This document shows, one piece after another, positions 1 through 7,295 of a stretch of 32,767 nucleotides of DNA. The stretch's first letter is position 1; every line of letters begins with the position of its first letter. Under the pieces are notes generated by a model. That model did not search any database, was not told where the DNA came from, and worked only from the letters and a program-made list of their open reading frames with translations. The position numbers were made by a program, and so were the translations under genes. This DNA is from JBCBKL01 sp038521825. GTDB lineage: Bacteria; Pseudomonadota; Alphaproteobacteria; Rhodobacterales; Rhodobacteraceae. Location: positions 1 to 32,767 of the forward strand of contig JBCBKL010000034.1 of assembly GCA_038521825.1 (NCBI GenBank), given 5' to 3'.

Positions 1-692
1 TTGATCTCGATGATGCCATCGTAGATCTCTGGTACTTCCATCTTGAACAGCTCGGCCATGAATTCCGGTGCCGTGCGGCTCAGGAAAATCTGTGGGCCGC
101 GTTGCTCGCGCCGCACGTCCTTGATGTAGCAGCGGATGCGGTCGCCGGGGCGATAGCTTTCGCGGCCAATCTTTTCGTTGCGGCGCAGGATCGCCTCGCC
201 CGCGCCGACGTCAACGATGACGTTGCCATATTCTTCACGTTTGACGAGAGCATTGATGATGGTGCCCGCACGGTCCTTGAATTCTTCGTATTGGCGATCA
301 CGCTCGGCTTCACGGACCTTTTGCAAAATGACCTGCTTGGCCGATTGCGCCGCGATGCGACCCATCTCAACCGGCGGGATCTCTTCGACGAACGTATCGC
401 CGACCTTTGGATCATCGAGGTACTGTTTCGCCTGCTCGACCGTGAATTCGGCCTGATAGTTCTCAAGCTCTTCTTCCTCGACTACGGTCCGCACACGCGT
501 AAACGTTGCCTTGCCTGTCTTGCGATCGATGCTGACACGGATATCCATTTCGGACCCGTACCGGGACTTGGCCGCGCGGGCGAGCGACTCTTCCATCGCC
601 TCGACAACGAGGCTCGGGTCGATCATCTTTTCTCGGGCAACGGCCTCGGCAGTTTGCAGCAATTCAAGCTGGTTTGCGGACGTAATTGCCAT
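1..692 (-). CDS. nusA: Transcription termination/antitermination factor NusA, 5' part (runs off the window)
   Basis: Encodes the first 230 residues of NusA, the RNA polymerase-associated factor acting in pausing, termination and rRNA antitermination. The N-terminal RNAP-binding domain is seen (starting MAITSANQLEL, then EAMEESLARAARSRYGSE). It is followed by the start of the S1 domain (KREEYGNVIVDVGAGEAILR, then RPGDRIRCYI). The KH domains and any C-terminal acidic repeats lie beyond base 1. The ATG shares one base with the rimP stop (TGATG). Its strong Shine-Dalgarno AGGAGG is formed by the last Glu codons of rimP, so translation is probably coupled. The rimP–nusA order is the usual bacterial one, normally continued by infB. 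Identity is near certain; only the 3' end is unseen. Confidence 0.96.
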   Translation of the reverse strand, partial: MAITSANQLELLQTAEAVAREKMIDPSLVVEAMEESLARAAKSRYGSEMDIRVSIDRKTGKATFTRVRTVVEEEELENYQAEFTVEQAKQYLDDPKVGDTFVEEIPPVEMGRIAAQSAKQVILQKVREAERDRQYEEFKDRAGTIINALVKREEYGNVIVDVGAGEAILRRNEKIGRESYRPGDRIRCYIKDVRREQRGPQIFLSRTAPEFMAELFKMEVPEIYDGIIEI

Positions 693-1267
693 CAGCGTTC
701 CTCCTCGGACTTCTCTGTCTCGATTTCATCGAATTTGTCTTCGTTCAGAGCACCAGCCGCTTTGCGCTGGCGCAGCATTTCCTTGATCAGGTCGTCAGTC
801 AGGACCAGCTTGGCATCGCTGAGCCAGTCGAATTTCAGCCCTATGGTGCCTTCGGTGACGTTGATCAGCACCTCGTCGTCTTCGATGCCGGCAAGCACAC
901 CCTTGAAACGGCGGCGTCCATCGATCAGCTCGGCCGTTTCCAGTTTGGCCTCGTAACCTTCATAGGCGTCGAAATCCTTCAGGCGCGTCAACGGACGGTC
1001 GATGCCAGGCGACGATACCTCGAGCGTGTATGCGTCAAGAATCGGATCCTCGACATCAAGAACCGCGCTAACCGCCGTGCTGATCTCGGCACAGTCATCA
1101 ACCTCGATGCCACCGTCCGGTTTGTCTGCCATGATCTGCAAAGTCACATCCTTGCCGCTCATCAGGCGGATGCGGACCAGCTCGAATCCCATATCCTCGA
1201 TCACCGGTGTGATAATCTCGGCCAGACGGCGATCCATGGCTGCTTTGGCGATGAGTGTGTTTGACAT
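692..1267 (-). CDS. rimP: Ribosome maturation factor RimP
   Basis: RimP (191 aa) binds the 30S subunit and helps its late assembly. The family core is visible: an N-terminal alpha/beta domain (IITPVIEDMGFELVRIRL), the segment DDCAEISTAVSAVLDVEDPI, and the highly conserved LEVSSPGIDRPL near residue 95. An SH3-like C-terminal domain and an acidic tail follow. The frame is open upstream to about 1450. The ATG at 1267 was chosen because it begins the family N-terminus (MSNTLIAKAAMDRRL) and has AGGA about 5 bases upstream. Upstream translation would also run through a terminator-like hairpin. It overlaps nusA by one base and is the first gene of that operon. Confidence 0.95.
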   Translation of the reverse strand: MSNTLIAKAAMDRRLAEIITPVIEDMGFELVRIRLMSGKDVTLQIMADKPDGGIEVDDCAEISTAVSAVLDVEDPILDAYTLEVSSPGIDRPLTRLKDFDAYEGYEAKLETAELIDGRRRFKGVLAGIEDDEVLINVTEGTIGLKFDWLSDAKLVLTDDLIKEMLRQRKAAGALNEDKFDEIETEKSEEER

Positions 1268-1280
1268 GTGTCCTGACAAC

Positions 1281-1303
1281 AAAAAAACGGGCGCGCGGCC
1301 CGT
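1281..1303 (-). terminator. Terminator-like hairpin in the rimP leader (possible attenuator)
   Basis: On the minus strand ACGGGC–CGCGC–GCCCGT forms a perfect 6-bp stem with a 5-nt loop, followed at once by seven T residues. It lies only 14 bases before the rimP start codon and downstream of the predicted rimP promoter. It therefore looks like an attenuator within the leader rather than an end signal for the previous gene. A GGCGCG in the leader (minus strand of 1342–1347) can pair with CGCGCC in the 3' arm (1290–1295), a possible antiterminator. rimP leaders with terminator structures are known in proteobacteria; membership of that family was not tested. Confidence 0.7.
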
Positions 1304-1359
1304 TCGAACTTTCCCGGTGGAGCTTTTGGTGTGGACCCAAACGCGCCGCTGTTGAGCCG

Positions 1360-1388
1360 CATATACGTCCCGATCAAGGAAACTGCAA
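1360..1388 (-). promoter_or_regulatory. Predicted sigma-70-type promoter of rimP–nusA
   Basis: Minus-strand TTGCAG (1388–1383), a 17-base spacer, and TATATG (1365–1360). The predicted start near base 1353 gives a leader of about 86 nt containing the hairpin at 1281–1303. It lies in the gap between the binding-protein stop (1435) and rimP. Spacing is ideal and both boxes match four or more consensus positions, but this is a sequence-only prediction. Confidence 0.5.
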
Positions 1389-1434
1389 GGGTTGTCGGTG
1401 AAACGGCCGCGTTTCACTAGCCTGACCCGCAATA

Positions 1435-2268
1435 TCAGGTGCGAGACCACCGTTCCGTCATGCGGAAATTATCAAGCGGCCAGACCCCACCAACGACACC
1501 AGGCACGATAAGATCACGACTGGCAACAAGCGTCGTGTTGGCTTCGCTCGGCAGTCCACGAAAAGGCCCCAAAGGCAGGTCGGCTATGTCGGCGACGTCC
1601 ACGAGCCCCTCTCGCAGCGCCTGAGCGCGCACCTCGTCGGATGCGATGTGAACAAATTCGACTCGATCAAACCATCCGGCTTGCCCGTCCTTCCAATGTT
1701 CCGCGACGCGCTCGCCGATAAAGTGGCGACCCGGATCAAATTTGTGGGTACGGTAGAGCCCCGACCCAATGCCCTTCGCGCGAAGATCCGCGCCGAAGGG
1801 TTTGATCACGAACTCTGGCGCGGCAAGACGGTAAGGCAAGTTCGGGTCGGCATTTGGAAGCCTGACGGCGACCGCTCCGTCAAAGCGTTCGGCAGTCAGA
1901 CCCGCGCGCGTCAGACTGTCGACCACGTCCGCAAGGCCAAGTGTCGAACCGTCGTGGAAGGCAACGTTTTCTCGGAGGTGGAAACGCCAGATCGTCGCGT
2001 TGTCATTCGCTTCCCAGGACGTTGCCAGCTCGGCACGTAACGTTCCGTCGGCAGCAATCTCCGTCAGGTTTTCGAACACCGCACCTTGCGAGATTGCTTG
2101 CATGAATAGCCCGTCGGGCGGAGCGTCCCAGGTGTCCGTCCGCTTCGCACCCGACAACGCGGCGCGCAAAAGACCGCCACGCTGAGGCGCGGCGGACAAA
2201 CCGGTGGCAGCCAGCAATGCAGCGGCTGCACCGGATGAGAATAATGCACGGCGATCGATACGCGTCAT
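1435..2268 (-). CDS. Short ABC-type peptide-binding protein homologue (SBP family 5), Tat-exported
   Basis: A 277-aa protein related to periplasmic oligopeptide/dipeptide/nickel-binding proteins. A twin-arginine-like signal is seen (DRRALFSSG, then an Ala-rich stretch to about residue 27). Family features follow: ENLTEIAADGTLRAELATSWE, then WRFHLRENVAFHDGS and LADVVDSL. Full-length members are roughly 500 aa, so most of the second lobe is absent. Yet the last residues (WPLDNFRMTERW) resemble the usual family C-terminus, which suggests an internal deletion or a compact subfamily rather than a broken gene. The start ATG overlaps the stop of the upstream iminopeptidase gene (ATGA). No permease or ATPase genes are nearby, so it may not serve a classic transporter. 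Confidence 0.8.
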   Translation of the reverse strand: MTRIDRRALFSSGAAAALLAATGLSAAPQRGGLLRAALSGAKRTDTWDAPPDGLFMQAISQGAVFENLTEIAADGTLRAELATSWEANDNATIWRFHLRENVAFHDGSTLGLADVVDSLTRAGLTAERFDGAVAVRLPNADPNLPYRLAAPEFVIKPFGADLRAKGIGSGLYRTHKFDPGRHFIGERVAEHWKDGQAGWFDRVEFVHIASDEVRAQALREGLVDVADIADLPLGPFRGLPSEANTTLVASRDLIVPGVVGGVWPLDNFRMTERWSRT

Positions 2269-3236
2269 CGTCCTGCGATCCTATCCATAGTCCGCACCAG
2301 CTCGGCGCTGATCCCTGGCTCAGACAGGGCATGACCGGCGTTGCGCACCATCTTCAACTGACCGTTCGGCCAAGCCTTTGCCAAGGCATACGCCGAATCC
2401 GGCGGGCAGATCATATCATAGCGGCCTTGCACGATCGTGCCGGGGATATGTTTGATCCGTCCTGTCTGAGCAAGGATCTGACCATCAAAGTCGAGGAACC
2501 CGTTGTTGATGAAGTAGTGATTTTCCAGACGCGCAAAAGCTCGCGCGTAGTCGCCAGGCGCTTCGCCACCCGTTCCATTGGAATGGATCGAGGCCAGCGC
2601 ATTTTCCCAAGCCGACCATGCGCGGGCGTATCGCATTTCGATCGTCAGATCGCCAGAAAACAGCCGCCGATTGTAGGCACCAATAAGATCCCCGCGCTCA
2701 TCTTCGGGAATCAGCCCAACAAAGCGCGACCATACCTCGGGCCAGAACCGGCCAGCGCCACCGCCATAGAACCAATCGAGTTCAGACTGCGTCATCAGGA
2801 AAACGCCACGCAAGACCAGATGGCGAACCCGGTCTGGATGCGATTGCGCATAGATCAGCGCCAGAGTCGCGCCCCAGCTTCCACCAAAAGCGATCCAGGC
2901 ATCGACATCAAGCGCTTCACGGATCGTCTCAATATCCCGAACCAAGTGCCACGTCGTGTTGTTCGTCACAGCCGCATGAGGACGCGATCGTCCGCAGCCA
3001 CGTTGATCAAACAGGACGACCCGGAAAACAGAAGGGTCAAAGTAACGGCGCATCGCAGGGCTGCACCCGCCACCGGGACCGCCATGCAAAACGACGACGG
3101 CCTCGCCCTTTGGGTTGCCGCATTGCTCGACATAGACCTTATGACCGTCGCCAACATCCAGCATCCGCTGATCGAACGGATCGATCGGCGGATAAAGGTA
3201 TTGTACTGCGCGCTTTTGGTCGCTGTGTTTGTCCAT
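2265..3236 (-). CDS. pip: Proline iminopeptidase (alpha/beta hydrolase, peptidase family S33)
   Basis: A 323-aa cytoplasmic serine peptidase that removes N-terminal proline from peptides. Signature pieces: the opening YLYPPIDPFDQRMLDVGDGH, the oxyanion-hole motif HGGPGGGC, DQRGCGRS, the nucleophile elbow GGSWG, and the acid and base in GRYDMICPP and AGHALSEPG. The length is normal for the family. The frame is open upstream to 3377, but the family N-terminus begins at MDKHSDQKR, so the ATG at 3236 was chosen. Its stop overlaps the start of the binding-protein gene by four bases, pointing to a two-gene operon for peptide use. It is divergent from ubiG with 49 bases between starts. Confidence 0.93.
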   Translation of the reverse strand: MDKHSDQKRAVQYLYPPIDPFDQRMLDVGDGHKVYVEQCGNPKGEAVVVLHGGPGGGCSPAMRRYFDPSVFRVVLFDQRGCGRSRPHAAVTNNTTWHLVRDIETIREALDVDAWIAFGGSWGATLALIYAQSHPDRVRHLVLRGVFLMTQSELDWFYGGGAGRFWPEVWSRFVGLIPEDERGDLIGAYNRRLFSGDLTIEMRYARAWSAWENALASIHSNGTGGEAPGDYARAFARLENHYFINNGFLDFDGQILAQTGRIKHIPGTIVQGRYDMICPPDSAYALAKAWPNGQLKMVRNAGHALSEPGISAELVRTMDRIAGR

Positions 3237-3285
3237 TACTGACCTAAATAGAGCTTGGATGACAAAAGAGCACACGGAGACGCAA

Positions 3286-4044
3286 ATGGAAACGCGGCAA
3301 TCGACCGTTGACCCATCGGAAATCGCGAAATTTGAGGCGATGGCCGCGGAATGGTGGGATCCGACCGGAAAATTCAAACCGCTTCATATGCTAAACCCCT
3401 GCCGTCTCGATTACATCACCAGCCAGATTGCCACTGAATTCGACCGCAATCTCGACACTGAACGGCCCTTTGCCGGTCTGCGGATTCTCGATATCGGCTG
3501 CGGTGGTGGTCTCTTGTCCGAACCGATGGCGCGATTGGGTGCAGAGGTTGTAGGAGCGGACGCCGCCGAACGGAACATTCCCGTTGCCCAGATCCATGCG
3601 GAACAGTCCGGGCTGACGATCGATTACCGTCATACCACGGCAGAAGACCTCGCAGATGCAGGAGAGCAGTTTGACATTGTTCTGAACATGGAGGTCGTCG
3701 AACACGTCGCAGATCCACTTGCCTATCTAACAGCTTGTCAGCGGCTACTGAAACCCGGTGGCTTGCACATCTGCTCGACCATCAACCGAAACCCAAAAAG
3801 CTTTGCCATGGCGATCGTTGGCGCTGAATACGTGATGCGATGGCTGCCTAAGGGCACACATGAGTGGTCGAAGTTCATAACCCCCGACGAACTCTTTGAC
3901 CTGCTGAGCAAGGCAGAGCTGACGCCGGTCGACAGAAAGGGTTTTATATTCAACCCGATAACCTGGAGCTGGCGTCTGTCGGATCGTGATCTTTCGGTGA
4001 ACTACGTGACTGCAGCGACCAAGAACCCGGCAGCTTTGCACTGA
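3286..4044 (+). CDS. ubiG: Ubiquinone biosynthesis O-methyltransferase UbiG
   Basis: SAM-dependent methyltransferase (252 aa) catalysing the O-methylation steps of ubiquinone synthesis. Evidence: the N-terminal FEAMAAEWWDPTGKFKPLH and NPCRLDYI typical of UbiG, SAM motif I (LDIGCGGGLLSEPMARLGA), the acidic turn GADAAE, DIVLNMEVVEHV, LLKPGGLHICSTINRN, and WLPKGTHEWSKFI near the end. The start at 3286 has GGAG six bases upstream; an upstream in-frame ATG at 3259 has a poorer site. The E. coli protein is about 240 aa. Its stop and the stop of the convergent gene form the palindrome TGATCGATCA, leaving no room for a separate terminator. Confidence 0.95.
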   Translation: METRQSTVDPSEIAKFEAMAAEWWDPTGKFKPLHMLNPCRLDYITSQIATEFDRNLDTERPFAGLRILDIGCGGGLLSEPMARLGAEVVGADAAERNIPVAQIHAEQSGLTIDYRHTTAEDLADAGEQFDIVLNMEVVEHVADPLAYLTACQRLLKPGGLHICSTINRNPKSFAMAIVGAEYVMRWLPKGTHEWSKFITPDELFDLLSKAELTPVDRKGFIFNPITWSWRLSDRDLSVNYVTAATKNPAALH

Positions 4045-4048
4045 TCGA

Positions 4049-4879
4049 TCAGGCGGCGCGCAGACCCAGAATGTCCCGCGCCTGCTGATACGTCGCAACG
4101 GGCCGATCATACTTCTCGCATAGCGCCACGCAGCGTTTGACCAGCGCCGCGTTTGACGTGGCCAATGTTTGTTTGTCCAGCCGGACGTTGTCTTCCAGAC
4201 CCGTGCGCGTGTGCCCACCTGCCGCGATGGCCCATTCGTTTACTTCAATCTGGTGTCGGCCAATTCCGGCTGCACACCACTCGGCGTCTGGTGCCCGGGA
4301 CTTCACCATCTCGACGTAGAAATCAAAAACCTCTCGATCGGCGGGCATTGCGTTTTTCACCCCCATCACGAACTGGACATATAGCTTGCCGTATAACCGG
4401 CCTTCGCCATGCATTCGGATGGCGTGCAGGATATGGCTCAGATCAAAAGCTTCGATCTCTGGAGTAACCTCATACGTCGTCATCTCGCTGGCGAGCCACC
4501 CGACAAGATCAGGGCTGTTCTCGTAGACGCGCGTCGGGAAGTTGTTTGAGCCAACCGAAAGCGAGGCCATATCCGGGCGCAAAGAAAGCATCCCGCCCCG
4601 CTCCCTGCCAGAACCGGAGCGCCCGCCGGTCGACAGTTGCACGATCATCCCCGGGCAGTACTTCCGCAAACCTTCCAGGAGCAACGCGAACCGGTCCGGG
4701 TCGGATGTCGGCGTCTGATCATCGTTGCGCACGTGGCAGTGCGCGATGCTCGCACCGGCCTCAAAAGCTTCGTGGGTCGACTCGATCTGTTCGGACACAG
4801 AGATCGGAACAGCTGGGTTATCCTCTTTTCGCGGGACAGAGCCGGTGATTGCGACACAAATGATGCAGGGTTTGCTCAT
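4049..4879 (-). CDS. Beta-keto acid cleavage enzyme family protein (BKACE, former DUF849)
   Basis: A 276-aa TIM-barrel, Zn-dependent enzyme of the family that condenses a beta-keto acid with acetyl-CoA to give acetoacetate and a CoA ester; 3-keto-5-aminohexanoate and dehydrocarnitine are known substrates. Seen: the start CIICVAITGSVPRKEDNP, the metal-binding HCH at residues 47–49 in AHCHVRNDDQTP, QLSTGGRSGSG, and the closing GGHTRTGLEDN. Length is normal. The ATG at 4879 was preferred over a TTG four codons upstream. It follows the marR gene in the same direction after 99 bases. The substrate cannot be read from the sequence. Confidence 0.88.
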   Translation of the reverse strand: MSKPCIICVAITGSVPRKEDNPAVPISVSEQIESTHEAFEAGASIAHCHVRNDDQTPTSDPDRFALLLEGLRKYCPGMIVQLSTGGRSGSGRERGGMLSLRPDMASLSVGSNNFPTRVYENSPDLVGWLASEMTTYEVTPEIEAFDLSHILHAIRMHGEGRLYGKLYVQFVMGVKNAMPADREVFDFYVEMVKSRAPDAEWCAAGIGRHQIEVNEWAIAAGGHTRTGLEDNVRLDKQTLATSNAALVKRCVALCEKYDRPVATYQQARDILGLRAA

Positions 4880-4978
4880 CCAGCGTTCCAATTCAGTTCA
4901 TATCGTTTGACGGCACCATAGAAATAGAACCTGCGAGGCCGGCCGGCAGAGGTCAATGGGCACCACGACATGAACGGC

Positions 4979-5422
4979 TCAGGGCTTGGGCAGCAGAAGC
5001 TGCCGCAGGTTCCGAAGAACCGGCAGGGCGGCCCTGACCTGATCTTCACCCAACTCGTCAACGATTTGCCCGACCATCGGCGCGATCGAGCTCAACGCCT
5101 GCTCTCTCGCACGGCGGCCCGCCGGACTGATGGCAACCAGCTTGCGGCGCGCGTCATCCCAGTCTGGCCGAACGTGGATGTAGCCCGCCCATTCAAGCTT
5201 GCTGAGCGTGTTCGTCATCGCACCTCGGGTCACGTTGAATGTCTCGGCCAGTTGGGCGGGGGTCCGCTCCCCCTCGTGCCAGACGAGGTGATTGAGAACG
5301 GAGAAATGGGAAATCTCCATGCCCTTGGGCAAGACACTGCTTAGGCGGTTCCGGACCATCTGGTCCGCCGCCAGTACCTCGCTGAAAAGCGAGATCGCAA
5401 GTGCGTTCTTGTCGTTGCTCAT
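4979..5422 (-). CDS. MarR-family transcriptional regulator
   Basis: A 147-aa winged-helix regulator. Family features: helix-rich N-terminus, SHFSVLNHLVWHEGERTPAQLAETF as the start of the HTH, VTRGAMTNTLSKLEWAGYI as the recognition helix, and the wing DWDDARRKLVAISPAGR. MarR proteins usually bind palindromes as dimers and release DNA on ligand or redox change. It starts 5 bases after the nit stop, so it belongs to the comF–grxC–nit transcript. It also sits directly before the BKACE gene, an obvious possible target. The effector is unknown. Confidence 0.9.
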   Translation of the reverse strand: MSNDKNALAISLFSEVLAADQMVRNRLSSVLPKGMEISHFSVLNHLVWHEGERTPAQLAETFNVTRGAMTNTLSKLEWAGYIHVRPDWDDARRKLVAISPAGRRAREQALSSIAPMVGQIVDELGEDQVRAALPVLRNLRQLLLPKP

Positions 5423-5427
5423 GCCCG

Positions 5428-6258
5428 TCAGGGGGCTTGGAAAGGCCGTGCATTTGCCAACGACGGAATGCGACGGCGCGCCTCTGCCACCTTTTCCATA
5501 TCAAGATCAAAGACATAAACCCCAGGCGCGACACCTGCGTCAAGAACAACCTGGCCCCAGGGGTCTACAACCAACGAATGGCCATAGGTCGAGCGTTGTT
5601 TGGATCCATCGGATGGGTGCAGCCCGGTCTGCGCCGGTGCAATGACCCAACAGCCGGTTTCGATCGCCCGGGCCCGCAAAAGTGCGTGCCAGTGCGCAGC
5701 GCCGCTGACAGGCGAAAATGCGGATGGATAAGTAAGGATCCCGGCGCCCGCCGCCGCGAGGGCACTCGACAGCAGAGGAAACCGCAGATCGTAACAAATG
5801 GCCATACCGATCCTGCCGAATGATGTTTCGGCGACAACTGCTATTTCCCCGGGACGATAGCCTTCCGACTCGCGATACGTCTCGACCTCGTTAATCTCGA
5901 CGTCGAACATGTGGATCTTGTCGTATCGGGCAAGGACTTGCCCACCGTTGCCGATCAGGAAAGACCGGTTGGCAAACCGACCATCGGGATCCTTAGTTAT
6001 GAGCGCCAGTGATCCGATGAGAAACGTAACGCCCCGCGCTCCTGCGAATTCGCGAAGCGCCGCGAGCGTGGTATCCTGTTCCTCTTCCACCAAACGCTCA
6101 GACTGAGCCCTGCGCGATGTGGAAACGCAGTTGGTAACCTCGGGTGTCAGCACAAACTCGGCGCCTCGCGCGACGGCATCGCCGGCAAGCGCAAGGATTT
6201 GGGTCAGGTTTTCGGCCGGTTGGTCGGACGAATTCAGCTGAAGAAGCGCGGCCTTCAT
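5428..6258 (-). CDS. Carbon–nitrogen hydrolase, Nit-type (deaminated glutathione amidase-like)
   Basis: A 276-aa nitrilase-superfamily amidase with the complete Glu–Lys–Cys triad: E40 (LTPEVTN), K114 (RYDKIHMFD) and C155 (AICYDLRFP). The RYDKIHMFDV and GYRPGE segments and the length match the Nit1/NitC branch, which repairs deaminated glutathione. That specific reaction is inferred from family and context. Its ATG directly abuts the grxC stop with no gap. A glutathione-dependent redox enzyme beside a glutathione-repair amidase is a sensible pairing. marR follows after 5 bases. Confidence 0.9.
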   Translation of the reverse strand: MKAALLQLNSSDQPAENLTQILALAGDAVARGAEFVLTPEVTNCVSTSRRAQSERLVEEEQDTTLAALREFAGARGVTFLIGSLALITKDPDGRFANRSFLIGNGGQVLARYDKIHMFDVEINEVETYRESEGYRPGEIAVVAETSFGRIGMAICYDLRFPLLSSALAAAGAGILTYPSAFSPVSGAAHWHALLRARAIETGCWVIAPAQTGLHPSDGSKQRSTYGHSLVVDPWGQVVLDAGVAPGVYVFDLDMEKVAEARRRIPSLANARPFQAP

Positions 6259-6516
6259 CTAGGGCGAAAGCAGTGGATCGAGCTTCCCTGAACGCTCAAG
6301 CGCATAAAGGTCGTCACATCCGCCGACATGCGTGTCGCCAATAAAGATCTGCGGCACCGTCCGGCCCCCTTTGGCGCGTTGGATCATCTCTGCTTTGCGC
6401 TCGGGATTGGCGAGCACGTTCACCTCAGCAAATGAAACACCCTTTTCGTTAAGCAGGCGTTTTGCTGCGTGACAGAAACCGCATAGGGGCGATGTATAGA
6501 TTTCGACGGGCTTCAT
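6259..6516 (-). CDS. grxC: Glutaredoxin 3 (GrxC type)
   Basis: An 85-aa thioredoxin-fold dithiol glutaredoxin that reduces disulfides with glutathione. Seen: beta1 VEIYTSPLCGFC with the active-site pair C12/C15, helix AAKRLLNEKGV, the cis-Pro loop GGRTVPQIFIGD, and the GSH-binding GGCDDLYALE. The active site is CGFC rather than the more common CPYC, so its redox potential may differ. It lies between comF (33 bases upstream) and nit (no gap), all on the minus strand. Confidence 0.94.
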   Translation of the reverse strand: MKPVEIYTSPLCGFCHAAKRLLNEKGVSFAEVNVLANPERKAEMIQRAKGGRTVPQIFIGDTHVGGCDDLYALERSGKLDPLLSP

Positions 6517-6549
6517 CAGGTCGTTCCGGTTATTAAGGTGACTGGAGAA

Positions 6550-7284
6550 TTAGTACTCTTTTTCCACTCTTGCCAGCGTCGCCACGCAGACGTGACTTGC
6601 ACCGCCTTCATAGCAGGCGGTCGTTGCAGCATCGAGGGTTGCCCCGGTCGTCATCACGTCATCGACAAGCAACACAGGGCGGCCCACCAAACGGTGCCGC
6701 CTCTTCGGATTGACGTCGATGGAGCGGTGCAACGTCTCGCGTCGCTCTTCCTTGCTCAAGCCATCCAAAGAGCGAGTTTTGATTTGTCTGATCAGCAGGT
6801 CTGGGCAGCAAGCATTGCCAGTGTTTTCTGCTATGCCACGCGCCAACAACGCCGATTGATTGAATTTCCGCTTCAAAAGACGGGTCCAATGCAAGGGCAC
6901 AGGCGCGATCAATGTCTCATCGCGCAAGAGGTCCTTGGCCGCCTGTGCCAGCCATTTCGAGGCAGGGGGCACAATATCATGCTGGTCGCCATGCTTTAGA
7001 GAGAGGATGATCTTGCGGCCCATGTCGCGATAAAGGATCGCTGATCGCCCCTTCGCCCACGGTCTAGGCTCTGCGATGCAGGCGTCACAGACCACCTCAT
7101 CGTCTGAAAACGCGCCTTGCTGCGGGGAACCGCAAGCATCGCAAATCACCCCACCCACAAAATGAACATCGCGCCAGCACGACCCGCACAATCCAAGGTC
7201 GCCGTCGACCATCCGACCGCAGCCGAGGCATCTGGGGGGATAGACGGTGGATATAGCCGTTTGAATAAGGTGATTTACGCCCAT
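6550..7284 (-). CDS. comF: ComF family protein (Zn-ribbon plus phosphoribosyltransferase-like domain)
   Basis: A 244-aa ComF/GntX-family protein, linked in other bacteria to DNA uptake and use. The N-terminus has two Cys clusters (C19/C22, C33/C36, then C48/C51, C66/C69), expected to bind zinc. The middle has GRKIILSLKHGDQ and LIAPVPLHWTRLLKRKFNQS. The C-terminus carries the PRPP-type loop VLLVDDVMTTGATL. The ATG at 7284 has AAGGA about 7 bases upstream. It is the first gene of comF–grxC–nit–marR. Its start is only 11 bases from the divergent methyltransferase start, so its promoter must lie inside that gene. Confidence 0.92.
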   Translation of the reverse strand: MGVNHLIQTAISTVYPPRCLGCGRMVDGDLGLCGSCWRDVHFVGGVICDACGSPQQGAFSDDEVVCDACIAEPRPWAKGRSAILYRDMGRKIILSLKHGDQHDIVPPASKWLAQAAKDLLRDETLIAPVPLHWTRLLKRKFNQSALLARGIAENTGNACCPDLLIRQIKTRSLDGLSKEERRETLHRSIDVNPKRRHRLVGRPVLLVDDVMTTGATLDAATTACYEGGASHVCVATLARVEKEY

Positions 7285-7289
7285 ATTCT
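7261..7289 (+). promoter_or_regulatory. Predicted promoter giving a leaderless methyltransferase mRNA
   Basis: TTGAAT (7261–7266), a 17-base spacer and TATTCT (7284–7289). The usual start point 6–7 bases downstream of the -10 falls on or within a base of the ATG at 7296. No Shine-Dalgarno is seen before that ATG. The promoter lies entirely within the first codons of the opposite gene comF and the 11-base gap. Both boxes match consensus at four of six positions. Confidence 0.45.
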
Positions 7290-7295
7290 GTCCTT

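Noticed and set aside
102..956. Plus-strand open frame of 284 aa
   Set aside because: Lies opposite nusA and rimP, both clearly real; its composition is that of an antisense shadow.
2217..3242. Plus-strand open frame of 341 aa
   Set aside because: Antisense to proline iminopeptidase, whose motifs are complete; no family recognised.
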